Source: Buxus sempervirens
Lineage: Eukaryota > Streptophyta > Magnoliopsida > Buxales > Buxaceae
Direction of reading: 5' to 3'
Length of the DNA: 64,000 nt
Assembly (NCBI GenBank): GCA_947561395.2
Contig: OX387186.1
Span: 8,111,888-8,175,887, forward strand
The notes beneath the pieces were generated by a model that was not told where the DNA came from, did no database searches, and worked only from the letters and a program-made list of their open reading frames with translations. Position 1 is the first letter of the stretch. Every line of letters starts with the position of its first letter. This document shows positions 37,301 through 52,300 of the stretch, one piece after another. A program made the position numbers and the translations under genes.

Positions 37301-40300
37301 CATACTTCCATTGTCATTGACATGAAAAATGTTACATATAAAGAATTGAAAAACTCCAGCCACACCAGAGAGTTCATATGTGAAGAAAAAATCTGCAACA
37401 ACAGGTTAAAATAGTAACAATACTTTCTGGAGATAAGAGAAACATACATTTTTTTGAGGATCTGAACCATTGCTTTTGTTATTCGTAGAATATGAAACTG
37501 TTCCATCATCACCTCTATTTCTCACGAGGCGGTTCTGCTTCAATGTTTCATTCATTGCCCGCACAGCCCTAGTTACAAATTCAAGGACATTACAAGGGTT
37601 TTAGGAAATTCTGTGGTACCAATACAAGTGGTACAAATTTTAAACTTAAGCATAATAATTTGTTGCTCATAAAGTTGAAGAAAATAGAAAAGCTCTAAAG
37701 TGAATCAAGTCAGAGATAAGTTTCACTACCAATTAGATTGGGATTGCTTGGTGTTCAGTCCTTACAGATATTTAGCCTCTAGTCATTCACCAACAATGAA
37801 TTAAAGGGTCTAAAGGTGATTTCAAACTTGTGTGACAAATGGCTTTCTTGTTCTCACTGGTTGTTAAAGCATCCGTAAGCATTTATTTGCCTGTTTTCTC
37901 CCCTCTGACCAGAATTTCAGTGCTGGAACTAGCGAGGTTTTACACATCGATATGACTAGATAGATCACCACTTGGGGGGAGGAGATATATCGATTAATTT
38001 ATCGAGGGAAATACACAACATTACTGTAATGGATTTATATCGCCTCGTAGGGAAAAAGGATATATCACCAAATATATCAAGGGATACATGGATATTTATT
38101 AACATGGATCTGGGTGATTCAAACAATACACTAATTAGTCTCCAAGACTGAGGTTACCAAACATCAATGATTTAGAACCAATTAGCTTGGGTTTACTTGG
38201 TATCCAGTCCTTCAACCCAGCTCTAATTCATTCACCAATAATATGTTAAAAGGAGATGAAGACCTAGGTGAGGAAAGGCAGATTTGTTTTCTCCGGTTGT
38301 TAAGCATCCAAAAGATTTATTTGCCTTTTTCTCCGATTACTACTCTTGGTCTTGATTACAGCAGTTTCAAACTCAATTTGACCGAAAACCAATTAAAACT
38401 CAACTGTCATACTACGATTACTGTTGAAAGACAATTTCACCACAGGCCAATTTCGATTCAACAGCTTACTGCTAAGATGGTTGAACAACAAAACATGAAA
38501 TTTGCCATAGCAGGCCAATTGCTTCTCCTTTTATCACAAAGTACATAAATGAAAAAATACCATGCTTGAAACTTTAGTTAACAAAGAGAAAATGCAGGTT
38601 AACAGAAAACATTTTCAAAAGATTTAATAAAGTGGACAAAAATAGAGCAAGTTCAACAATTTGGAGAAACAGCTTCAGAAATTCTCATATATAGGACTTT
38701 AATATAACTTAAACATATAGCAACCTGACAATATCATCGCCAATCTCTGGAGTAATGCTAATGCTTCTTCTTCTTATTCTACGACTTTCTGATTTTGATG
38801 CGCCATCTGACCTGTTGATATATAACACATAGCCAATCAGCTTAAATGATAATCTTGCCCAATAAACCTTGATGTAAATTTTAGGAAAAAATTTTGAACA
38901 TGCATCTACAGGTCTTTAAGAAAAAATTAAATATAAAAAAATGATTGCTTAACATTAGAACTAAAATATGACCAAAAGAAATTAAACATGACACAACTTC
39001 AATAGGAAGGCAGAGCAGACTGGTAAGCCAAAACACTCTCTTCCTGGTGTGCCACAGATTACAGACATCACAGCACATGTAATGAGACCATATGGTCCAC
39101 ATGTTCCTCAACATTAATCAGCCCCCCATCAGTTAATCGAATTTTGGGATTGGCATAAGGAGTCACCACTTTATTAGATAAAATACGAGATGACAAAATA
39201 TTTCAATATGTTCAGTTTGTTTATCGAATACACTCAATGAGAACATAGCATGATTTGTATAGCCAGTGAAAGAATAAGGTGTGAGGATTTGGAAACCAAC
39301 AGCCACCAACAACTCTATAGATCGAGTAAGGCGAGAAAGGGTTGGAAACCCAACAGTTACCAACAACTTGATATTATTATTTATCCCCTGCCTGCCGTGG
39401 TAACGTAAGGGTTTCTATAGCACCCAAGACCCTGCTTGTAGGGCGTGAATATGACATAAGAGCCTGAACTTGAGATTCACTCAAGCAATGACTCCAGAAT
39501 GAGACCAAGGGTTGTTTTAGAGCCAGATTCTGACAGGGATATTTGGGTTATTCAAGGGTGTATTCCACTTTCTAAATATAGTGGAAAAATTCACAAGGAT
39601 AGCAATTTCATAACCCAGATGATTCAACATAGTTGCCAATTTTCATTGGTTGGCATCGCAGGATGTTTGTAATGGAGTTTGATAAACCTTTTTGTTTTAA
39701 CATGATGATTTTGTTCATAACCATGACCAAATAAAAAAATGATACAAAAAAACCTTTTTATGGTCTATAACAAACTTTGATTTATTTTCTCTACAACACT
39801 TACCTGAATACAATCTTTGTCTTCCATCTCATTTCTATTAGTAGTCAATGTAACTTGATGACCATGGTATATTACAAATCAAAGCTATTCAAGGGTAGTA
39901 AGGTTATAAGCATGGTTTACAATTTTGACGGCACGCCATGGTGTAATGCCAAAAAATCATTTTTTTTTAAGTTGCGATGCGTTTCGAGGCTAAAAAATCA
40001 CCGATTTGAATTTTTTGTGATTTTTCGTGACGTACTGAGCAAAATGGAGGGAAACATAAGTCTTTTTTGGAAATTTTTTGCGACGTGCCATCGAAACAGG
40101 ATGGGATGCCGACGAAATTTGACAGAAACTTCCCAAAATATAAAAAAAAACTCCTAGTTTTTATTTTTGTCGATTTTTGCAGCGTTTCGTGCCTTGGGCA
40201 ACACACCCATCTGCACCAAAACGGTAAACCTTGGTAATAATCAGTGTTTGACATTTCTGCAGCACCTTGTGAGGTACCGGCAAAATTTCGGATTTCGCCC

Positions 40301-43300
40301 CTAGCAGCACGAAACAATGGGAAAAATGGAATCTTCTTGTTTTCGCAAGCGAAACAAAGCGGCATACCGACAAAACACTAGCGAAATGGGGCGAAATGCT
40401 ACGAAACAATCAAAAAATTGGTGATTTTGATTTACAATGCTCAAATAGTGTAAAATTTAGATGAAATTTTGTACGAAAAGCTTTATTCCTCTTCTATTTG
40501 GACAAAAAATCTTTACATTTATTGCGTAAAATCAATTATTTATCCCAAGCAAACGGATGATTTTAAGCAATAAATGTTTAAATTCTCGTCCAAATATGGA
40601 GGAATAGAGCTCTTTTATATAAAATTTCATCTATGTTAGGCTAAATTTCACACAATTTGAGTATTTTAAATTCAAATCACCCAAATTTTGGGTTGTTTCA
40701 CTGCATTTCGCCAACTTTTCGCTGGCATCTCACTAATTTTCACTAAATTTCACCAAAAACTTGTTTTTTCCCCATTTCGGCGGCGTACCACCGAAATGGC
40801 AAACCTTGGTTATAATGAGGTGCATCCATATCATCTGTAGGTGATTTAACAATCAAGTGCTAAATCGCATAATAATTATATTTCAAAAGGAAGATCTTGT
40901 CAAATTTTCGACGAAAAATATGAAAAAAAAAATGCTTTATCCAACCTTTACTCATGTATGCTTCATTCAAGGACCCCCAAAATATCCATCTGAGGATATA
41001 TTGGTTAGTATGGTTTGAGATTAGGATTTATGTTGTTAGAAAAATATGATATGATAATATGAACAGAATTATATATGATTAAAGGTTATATTCCTTCAGA
41101 AAATATGATGATTTTCTTATATAAAAGGAATCACAATTTTTTTTCTTGTAAAGAAAGAAGAAAATATATATATAATAAAAGCAAAAAAATCAAAATCAGT
41201 ACACAAAAATCCAATTGCTTATAGAAATTAGGAACCCAACATAAATTACAGCTTTACAGCACATATATAATAGATTATTATTATAAAAATAGTCATGCAT
41301 GTGTGCAAAAGAGTCAATACTTCTCAAAGTTAAAGTATCATCCGGTCTTAAACTCATAAGTTGGATTGTCCAATCCAACTTGGCCAAGTGAAATGAAATA
41401 GTAAAGATAAGTAATGTATTTTCTTTGGTTATCTTTGTGTCTTTAGTTTGTTCCAATCATGAATGATTCAATATTGGTATGGATAGAGGATTTGTATTTT
41501 TAGCCAAGAATGATCCCTATATGATCCCAGTTTTAAAAGCTATATCTAATAAATTTGAAAAGGAAATTTGCAGTGATACCTTACCATGTAATTGATAATT
41601 TTTATTAGAATATTAAGACAATCAATAGAAATTCAGAAAGCTTACTTTTCAATGACTATATTCCAGACTTATAGACAATTCATATTAATTGAAATGAGAG
41701 AATCGTTATAGGTAACAACCTTGATGCAGCTATGTCGTCCGCCGATTCTCTAAAAGATTGTCTATCACCACTAAGCATGGATCTTCCTCTTGCTCGGAAT
41801 AAAGGATGCTCAGGACTGCAAAGTAAAAATAGAAGTTCAGAGACCACAAGTAATAAAAATGGCAGAATTACAAAAAGCAAGAAACTATCTTCTATCAATG
41901 ACACATTTAAAAATACTTAAAAGTCATGACAAAAAATCTGAAGGAGACGATAAATATAAGAACTGAACAGAAACTTTAACAAAAAAAACCACCTCTTTGC
42001 AAATCTAGTCAAAGATACTTGTCAAAAAGGTCCAATCTTAGGGAATTCAGGAAGCCAAATATGACAAAGTTTTATTTATTCATTGGGTGAGATCCTTCTG
42101 TGAAAGCAATTATAATGTTGTGCCTCAAAAAGAAAGCTTAATTTTTTAACATATGCTTTAACAGCACTAGAAAGCAATATTTGTCTCTGTTCCTGGCTAG
42201 AAGATTAATTAAGGCATTTGTTGTTGGCCAGAAAACAATATGGATTGCTAAATTGAAGGCATAATTACGTGGGATAAAAGCAATCAAGAAGCACTTGGTG
42301 ATCAATAATGAAACTGACCATGGTATAAATTTACCATGGTCAGTTTCATTATTATTTTAATTGTTTTATTATTATTATTATTATTTTTTTTTTTTGAGTC
42401 TCTATGCATGTGCATATTGTATCTAAAAGACAGAAAAAAGTTATAAATTTTGTTTAAACTCCAAAAACATTTATCCATTGATTACATTTAACACATTTCA
42501 GATTTCAGAAACTTGCGAATCTGGAACAGCGATTTAGAGACCACCAGTCTGCTTTATAATTATTTGGGAATTGTTTAATTATTTTTATAAAACAAATGAT
42601 AATTTCCCCCCAAAATATCAATTCATTCCTCACAAATAATTTTCATTTGAAATTGCTCTCAATTTTAAGAATGGAGTATTAGCCTTAAGTCTTCTATGAC
42701 AACCAAAGTCTTTTATCTAACAAAGTCATGGTTTTAAATTTCCAATTTTGAAAGGTACCAAAATTTTGCTCACATCCTTATTTATTTTTTCACTGAAAGT
42801 ATTAGGAAACAGCAAAACTTCCACAAGGTTCCCTCAGTCCGATGGTCTGATATATCCCTTGAGATTAAAATTTGTAACCATGCACAAGGAAAATTCTACT
42901 TGTCTACTTCATTGTATTAAGAAACAGACCAGAATGACAGGTCAAACCACAAATTAGATACCTTAATGGTTCAGTTCAGCAATCCAGAAAGAACCATCAG
43001 AATGCGTAAAAACTGAGACCAAGTTGCCAACCATCAGAAACTGGTAAGAACAGGACAATCTAGGTTTCAATCCTTTTCTTCAATTTATAACATTAGTGAA
43101 ATAGTAATAAAACTGGGTTACTCTTTTTGAACCAGACCGAATCAGACAACCCCTCATCAATTAGATGTCTAGACAATTAAATTATTGGAATACATCCTTG
43201 TATCATCATGTGGATAAGAACTTGACAGAAGCTGGCTAATCTTTCCATCATCATCGTCATCGTCAATATCACCACTGTATCATCAGTACCACCATCATAA

Positions 43301-46300
43301 CAATTAATGTATTTATCACTGCCATCACTATCTTCATCATGACTGACTATAAAATTGTGACCATGATCATACGGATTGCATCATTGTCATGATCATCACA
43401 TCATACAATCAGCATTTCCATCAAAATTAAATCATTACAAACATCACATTATCACCTTCATAGTCAAAGTTTAATTTTGTTTTAGCCTCCAGATTCAAAC
43501 ATGAGAAAAGCCAAAAAATCTACTCCATAACATCTGTTTCAAGTTCAATCAAGACTAAACATAATGCAACTCACAACACCTAGAATAGTCCTGGAAAGAA
43601 ATTATAAATATCCTAAAAAATAAAATGTCATTTTGATAAAATAAAATTGGAAAAAAAAGTATTAATCCAAGGTAAAGCATAAAAATTCAAATTACTCTAA
43701 AATAAGCAATTCCCTTGAAAAGAAGCTAAGAATGGCCACAAATTCACCATCGCACAGTCTAAAAGCACAACCTGAACATGAAGCCGATGACAAAAAGCTA
43801 AAAAGTGAAAAACATAAATATAAGTCAAAGAAGTGTCTGACGTTGAAACTTCATTAAAATAGTCCATAGTCAATGTTACAACTTCATTAAAAAGTTCAAA
43901 ACAAAAATTTACAAGTGAAACTAATATGAAACTCTATGGTGACTCATTGTCGTTTTCTGTAATCTGGGATTCAGTATATATTTACATATATAAGTAGTCA
44001 AAGTGAATACAAGCAAGACATATGAAAAATGAAAAAGATGGGTTTCATAATTTTGTAACAGTGAAAATATTTTGAAGTAGAAAATTTTAGCTAAATCTTA
44101 GTAATGATATGTAGAAACACCCAAGTAATGTCTTAAACACCTACATCTAATTACATAATCAAACATACAAATTTATCTGGAAATATTGGAAGGGAACTCA
44201 CCTTGGATTCAAAATTCCCAAAACCGAGCTTCATGTTTCAATTTGCTTGTGTATCAATAATAATTTAAAGTTTTGGCTTTTAAATATGATACATTTAAAA
44301 TATATATATATATATATAGAAAGATGGTGCTGCAGAGAGGACTTGGAAAGTTTAAAGCTCAAAGAAGCTCAAAACTACACCAAAAAAGCCATGAAATCTG
44401 GTTTAATCCCAATATTGTTTCATTGAAACTTTTATTTTTGGTTTGATTTAATTTTTCCACTGGCTAGGGATGCAACAACCGGAGAAGTCTGTAATAGCCA
44501 AACATTTCTCACTGCTTCAGCCAAGTGGGACCCCTGTTATACTGCATTGATATTGGTGCTTCAGTTTCTACAGACCATCTTTGGAATCAAGACTGTTCAT
44601 AATGACATTTACTTCTAAATAATTGCCACATGGATCCTATATCGATCATAAATTGTGAATTGATACTCTTATTTCCTAGAAAAGAGAATCATTTCTTTCA
44701 ATCAATACTTGTTAGTTGTTGTTATTCAATGTTCCTAGTGATTGGATCTGTATCTTTATTCCTATATTAATGTTGTCAAATTATAATCATTTCCACCATA
44801 TCATGCTTATTCCTATATCGATATCAAATTATAATCGTTTCCGCTACATCATGAGCATGATTATCAGTGTCACCATTGCCACCATTTGCATAGTTAAATC
44901 ATTGCATCATTGCCATCATTTAAATTACTGCTATAATTGAAAAAAAAAAAAAATCTAATCTAAGACGTGTCGAGTTATCGCATTCAGGCCCTTTGATATA
45001 CCTATTTACACTGTTACCTATTAGATTAATCTTGTAAGTTCAACGGTTGTTTAACAAGAAGACTGTGAAAGACTGCAGCTTTAATCATCAAACTATATAT
45101 CACATCAGATCCATCAAATGGTTGATACACATGCTGTATTGAATATATTGGCACAAAACACATAGTTTATTGACTATATTGCCACAATAAACTCCAAAGA
45201 TATGATAACATGGTTTTACATCATATCAGTGAATATGTATGATGCCTCAACTGTATGTGTTAACAGTTGAAAAACCAAGACTCTCAATCCATTGTTAGAT
45301 TGAGATTTTCCAAAGCACAATGTATCTTGAAAGATCACCAAACCCCATCTACAGAAACCTAATATCATCCCAAAGATCTTGAAATTTCAATTCCAAATAC
45401 TTACTATTTGGAGATCAAAGGGAAGATTCGTTGTTCTTGCATTGTTTTAAAACTTATATTTTTCAAGAATTTACTTTTTATTATTTATCATATTCTTGAC
45501 TCCAAAGGTATGTAGTTATATAACTGCATTACATATTTCCATAGATTTCATGAAATCTATAGATTTTGATGCCTTCTTCCCAAGAATAACACCTTTTTTA
45601 GGGGGTTTTACTAATATATTGAAAGGTTTTCCTTACTTTTTTTTTCTTTAAGAAAAATCCTTTTAGGGTTACTATTTCAACTTGAACTTTTTTTATATGA
45701 TAAGTTTAGGCTGATCTAATAGCCCTCTTACGGATAGACCATAAGGAATTTTTAGAGTGTGGAAGCTTTTGTGTTTTGTAGGGTCCATCTAGTACACTCT
45801 TTGTGTACTTGTATGTCCTATATTATTGCTCTTATAAATTAATATAATCCTCATTATTACCAATCAAAAAAAAAAATAGCCCTCTTATTCACACTACTTG
45901 TTAAAAAATTATTTTTTTTCCTCAATATTTTAAATAATTGTTACATATCTTGAAACATCTATAGTTAACTGGTATATTCCATGGGGTATGAATGTTATCT
46001 TTGTGTTATATTAGTTTATTTGCTATATTATAACTTTCCTTCACATTTTATTAAATTTTCTTAAAATATCCATGCACCTGATATGATATCAAATTCATAC
46101 TAATTTATCATACTTTCATCTTTGTGCTTAAATGCACAGTGTTTTAAGCATCCACAAGTTTTACACATACCCATAATATTTATGGTGTTTTCATGCAGAT
46201 CCGGTATGTATCTGTTTTATGACTGACACACTAACTTCTATACAGTATTTTGAACCATGGCCTTCAATCAACAGCCTTCAATTTTCAAAGAACTACAGAC

Positions 46301-49300
46301 CAGGGAGGAAGAGAAATGTTTTCTTTTCCTTTTTCATCTCAAGATAATGTGACTTTGTTGACAAACACAGGCAAGAAGAATGGCATGCTTGGAAAATATT
46401 TTCTTTGTACTGTTCCCAGTGAACCAAACATAGTCTAATTCATAGACCAACTGTAAAAATAACATAGCCTAATTCCCTATTCTGCATTCCAAAACAAAAA
46501 GATATGGAAGGTTAAAACCTTGAACTAGCTGTCCGTTGTTCAGCAACGACTTTCCTCCGGCTTCGTCGCCAAAATGCATTTGCAATGTTGGGTTCACTAT
46601 GTGATAAACTGATATAACCGAAATTAGATTCAATAAAAGAAGCCACATTAAGAGCAGATACAAATATGGGGTAAATGAATTAAAAAACAAAAACAAACAA
46701 ACCACACAACAGAAAATAAATGGGGAAAAAACCAAAAATGACAGCTTCAAATTAATTTGAGGTTTCATAAATCCCATCAAGGTGAAAACAAAGTGACAAG
46801 AGAAACCCAACCTCATCTTCCCCTCGATGGAGGATGTTGGTCGCAACATTACATTACGCAATGAAGGACCCGCTACATTTGTATATGATTCTAATTTCCT
46901 CTGGTATAATGACTGAAGGCCTTCATCCTGCTCACCACTGTAGCACAAAAAAAGGAAAAAATAAATTTCACATTACAGCTAGACCCCACATAAGACAACA
47001 AAAGATAGATCTGAAAAGCAGAATGATGTCTATAATAGTGACAAGGACGAAAAAATACAGGACCGAAGTTGAAATCTAATGAAAGATAGCAAATCTAACA
47101 CTGTCAGCTTACCCTTCTGCATCTGCTCGATCAGAGAACCCATAGAGAGGACTGTTTGGTTCAAGGGGTGAATCACAAGAGTCATTCTCTGCAGAATCAC
47201 TTTCACCTGCAGCAGAAATGTGGGACATGAAAATTGCCTTGGTAGAACAGGGTATGAGTTGCCCCGGAAATCGCATAAGATCAACTAGTAACTCCACAGA
47301 GTTCAACATAACAATCACAGACATATGCTTATACGAGTCTGGGGGCTCAACCAATCCATCACCAGGTATACCCTGAAACAAGGAATGACCAAACATTAAT
47401 GACCTCATATAGATTAGCTATGATGGCCAGCAATCCATAATTTTTCTATTAAGATTCACTTAAATCAATTATTTATTATTCTCTTAAATTTGAGAATCAT
47501 AAAGACAAATATTTGGAAAAGATAATATTTTGATCTGTTCAGTCCTACTATGAGAGCGTACCACCATAAGCCTACTCTCAAGACCAACAGTATCTGCAAG
47601 TACTTTAAATAAAATTGCCCGAGGCCGGCATGAGCCATGCCTTATTTGTCCCAGCATCTGGATGCCTCGATTATCAGACATGTGAGAGATTTCATCCAGT
47701 GCAGCTTTTGCTGGACTGAGTTCTGAATTGGGACGTTTATAAACATCAGAAACCTGTACATGGGAAACATTGAATCAGGCATGGAAGTAGATGCTTCTCA
47801 TTTTTGAACATATCAGAATTGCTTCACTGAATTCCTAAGATGACAAAATTGTAAATAATGATAAAGAGATTCATTAAAAATAAGGGAAAGCCAAAAAATT
47901 CAATATTCATTTTGGATGTTCACCTTTTGCATCATTCTCCACACACACACACACACAACAAGATTGGTAAAAAAAGTTGTTAACAGTAAGGGCAAGCCAG
48001 AAACTCGATGTCAATTTGAGATGTTCACTTATTTTATTGTCCTGTAGAAAGGACATCCAAATTTTATTAAATACAAAGAAGTGATCACAATGAACATATT
48101 GTAACACAACCACAAAAGGAGACATTGTTAAATACGAAGACGTGCTCAAAATTAACGTATTGTAACACAATCATAAAACGAGACATTAAAAATAAAGGCA
48201 AGCCAGAAACTCAAATCTGAATTTGAGATGTTTCCTTACCCTGCTGCTCTCCAGAAAGTATCAAGACATGCAAATATAAACATCAGTTACAAAAGACAAA
48301 ATGTTATTCTAACTAAATTAGCTGATTCATATCGCACTGATTTCCTTCAAGTGAATTCTCCATGATCTGATACAGAATCACACACTTGATCTCTTAATCA
48401 CTTCTTAATGTTACAGCTGAAGCCTGAAATATATTATCTAAATATGAACTGATTATTACCCAAAACACATAATTTTCCACCCTTATACAATCAGCTTTCT
48501 AGTTAGATATGTAAGAAATATAAATTTTTTTTTTAATTTGGTAATCTTTCTAACTTATGAAATTATAGAACCACATGTTACCTCCTGTTCTTATATTTTA
48601 TGTAACATTTGCAGAACACAATGTTCGTTTTTTTTTTTTTTTTTTAAATCAGTGCGCACACACACACAGACAACACAAGCACACAGATGAAGACTAAGAT
48701 AACCAGCAACACACTACCCAGGCTAAGAAGACCAACAATACATGGAAAGTATGCTCTAGGTTAACAAATTGCATGCAAAATGTGTAACCTTCCCAGCCAA
48801 GGATATATATGTATATATATATATATATATAAGCCTCCCTAGATAAGTCCCAAAACTCATCTAGTCCACATCCTTGAACTCCAGAATTGCACATACACAA
48901 CAAAACATAGTGAACATTGATTTCTGTATTAGGTGATACACTCAGTGACTCAGCTTTATTTCCCTTCAACGACTCTATGCATCCCTTCTTTCCATAAAGG
49001 CCAAGAATCAATGCTCGGCATAAAGACCAAAGGAAGCCCCACTGCCATATTCCCCCACTACAACTGCAATCTCAAATGTTCTCAGCTGTACCAACTCCAC
49101 CATTAAGTACTACAGAAAGTTTTCCCATCCATACCATGCCATGACACAATGGAGACATAAATCATTGATGAATTCTGCTTCTTCTTTACATATAATACAT
49201 CAATAAGAAATTGACCACCGGCTACTAACCTAACGGTTTATGGTGATGATCTTATCTAGTACAGTTATCTAAGGACAAAGGCCTCCAAATCAGCTTAGTC

Positions 49301-52300
49301 TGACCACAAGAGATACCCTCCTTGAATAAATACATAAGAAGGAACAGATATAAAATCCAGAATAGGCATCAAATTTCCCTCTCCTATAATCCTCCCCTTC
49401 CTTTTCCATGAACTTAAACCCATGTACAAAGGCTGCCATCATGAGTAATTCCCTATCAAACAAATGTTTTCTGAGTGGAAATCTCCAATCCACTTCCCTC
49501 CCAACAACAACTAGCACTTCCTTTAACCTTGCACCTTTGTTAATTGCCACTCCATAAATGTCAAGAAAACTGTAATTGAGATCACCATTCCTCCTCCACA
49601 TCTTGCAAAAATTGCACCTTAACTGACCAAACAAGAAAAAGCATTTTGAAACGTTGAAACAATTATAGGTAAAATCACCTACAAATTGCTGGCTGTTTAC
49701 TTCAACAGGATTTTGTAGAATCTACAAACCAAGCTAATAGGTCGAAAATCATTCTAATTGAAGGCCCCATCTTTCTTTAGCATCAAAGATATGAAGATAT
49801 CACCTACTCCATTATCAATCAACTCAATTTGCATAAAATCATTGACAGTAAATAATGCATACCCTTTAATAGGATTTTGACATCTATTATAGAAAGCCCA
49901 TCAATGCCTAATGCTTTATCTCTAGCCAGTTGATCAACTCCTCCTCAGAAGCATTCCTTTCAAAAGAATTTTTCTCCTCTTCTAATAAAATTGAGAAGTT
50001 TTTTCCATCCATGCCAGGCCTAAAGAATGAAACCAACTAGAATAACTTCAAGTAGAAATATTCTATAGCTTTCTTGATGTCCTCTTCCTCCAGATATAAT
50101 ATTTCAACCTCCAATCTACCGACATAATATAGTCTTGCGAGGCTCGACCAAACCATGGAAAAAACTTGTGTTCTTATCTATTTAAGTCCAATATATCTCA
50201 GCTTGTACCTCAAACAAATCTCCTCCATTTGTTCTTGCTTTCTGACTTCAGCCTTGCAGTTCTCCGTAAGCACATGACCCTTAGACTTAAACCAACCATT
50301 TTCTCCTTCCTCTCCAGCTCTATAATCTCCTCCAAAACCACCTTTAATCCTCCCAAAAACTCCTAAATTCTATTTATTAATTTAATCTTCTTCTAGAGTT
50401 TAAATCTAACATTATTATAGTTAAGGAGGCCACCATAGCCAAACCATTTTCTCCCTCATGTACTCTGGTCATTTTAACCAAGTTTAACTGCTTGGTAAGA
50501 CAAGGCGGTTTCTGCCACACGAAGTAATCAGTCAGTCAATACCACCCACTTGATAATTGTACTTTAGATAAAGCCACGGGAACAATATTTCACTGTCCGC
50601 ATGCCAATTTATCTGCAACATCATTCCCCATTCTAGGAGGTTAGTTGAATGAAGTATTCAACTCAAGTGCAAGAGCTTTAGCAAGATGAAAATCCCATCT
50701 CCTCCCTCCTCATCCATTGAATGATAGTTTTCACGTTCCCTTCCACTATCAAATTCTGGAATCCTTCTTTTTGTGCATGCTTTAACCCCATAAAGAATGC
50801 AAGCAATTCTGCATGAATGGAGTCACCTACATTCAACCGGACCAAAGTAAGCATGTATGGTAAATTCCTTGTAACCTCCAAACATTCCACCTACTCTGGA
50901 ACAGCACGGATTGCCTAAGGAGCAACCATCAAAGTTAAGTTTGATTATACCTTCATCTAAAGGCTTCCAACAAGTTTGTTAAGAGACCAAACAAATATAT
51001 TCTCTCATCCATAAATCCTGATTCAAAATCCCATCTGATCAAATAGATAGTTAAGGAAACTCCTATTCACAGGGAAAAAAGATTTACCAAATCAATCTTG
51101 AATACCCAAGGAATAGTTGAGCAAATAACCCATATCATACTTGCATCTAACAAATAACTCCATCAAGAAAATCTAACTCTCACAATCACCTTCAACAAGC
51201 ACCTCATACCTAGCGAAAATATCTTCAACTTCTCGGCATAAACATCATACACACTACTCAAGAAACTAGTGAGTTCGTAGCTTGAAATCTTTTATGTCAA
51301 AACCAAGCTTATGAATGAGATTAGGTGCCAACCAAGGTTTGCCATACAAATTTTGGTGTTCTCTAGGGGCCCCGTCTGCTGTTATGCCGGCATGCTACTT
51401 TTGTCGCTGGACTTTTAATGCCACCGTGCTAAGAAATTCCGAAAAATCTAAAAAATAAAAATAGAAGAAATAAAATTTTAAAAAGAAAAAAAAACCAAAT
51501 ATTCATTTCCTATAAATTGGATATTATATTTATTGCCTTTATTCATAGAAAGGTATTTTTTTTTATTCGAAGTCTGTAGACAATCCATTTACCTATCTAT
51601 TCTGCACATTAAAAGATACCCCACATTTTTTTAAATATAAAAATACAGAGAACTTTTTAAATAGGTAAATGGATTGGTTATATATAGACAGGTAACATTT
51701 CTTAAATTAAAAATATATTTAAAATTTTGGGGTATTTTTTAATATGTAAACAATCCATTTACCATTTTACCTATACATATGTGTGTGTTTGTTTGAATGT
51801 GTGTGTATATTTATATATGTAATATATATGTGTGTGTGTGTGCACGCGCATGTGTGTACATACATATATACATATATGCATACATAGATACATACATGCA
51901 TATATACATATATATACACCACCATTATCACCATCATCATCATCATCATCTAGTTTCCAACGAAGTGGGTTCAGTGACACAAATCTTGTCTCTCCATCCC
52001 GCTCTATCAAAAATCATATCTTCAGTTTATCATATATTATGATATTAGACGTCTAGGTCATCAAATACCCCCTTCCGCCCACTCCCCTACATCTCGTCTC
52101 CCTCCCTCTCCCACTCAACAAAAAAGGAAGCGAGAAGTGCAGGAAGGTATGTGCCGCCCCCTCTCTCTCTCTTTCTCATCTCTGATTTCCGTCCCTCCCT
52201 CTCTCTCTCTCTCCCACCTCTCCCTTGCTTTTTCTTTTCAGCAACCCCTCTCACTCTCTATCCTGCCTCTATTTTTCTTTTTGTTTTCAGCAATCTCTCC

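Larger units (their letters stand above)
41816..46518. other. Kinase intron 6
   Basis: A 4.7-kb intron with TCATCA/CACCAT-rich patches at about 43240-43450 and 44750-44935, an (AT)n run at 44300-44319 and a LINE tail at 45731-45874. No gene is seen. Confidence 0.5.
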
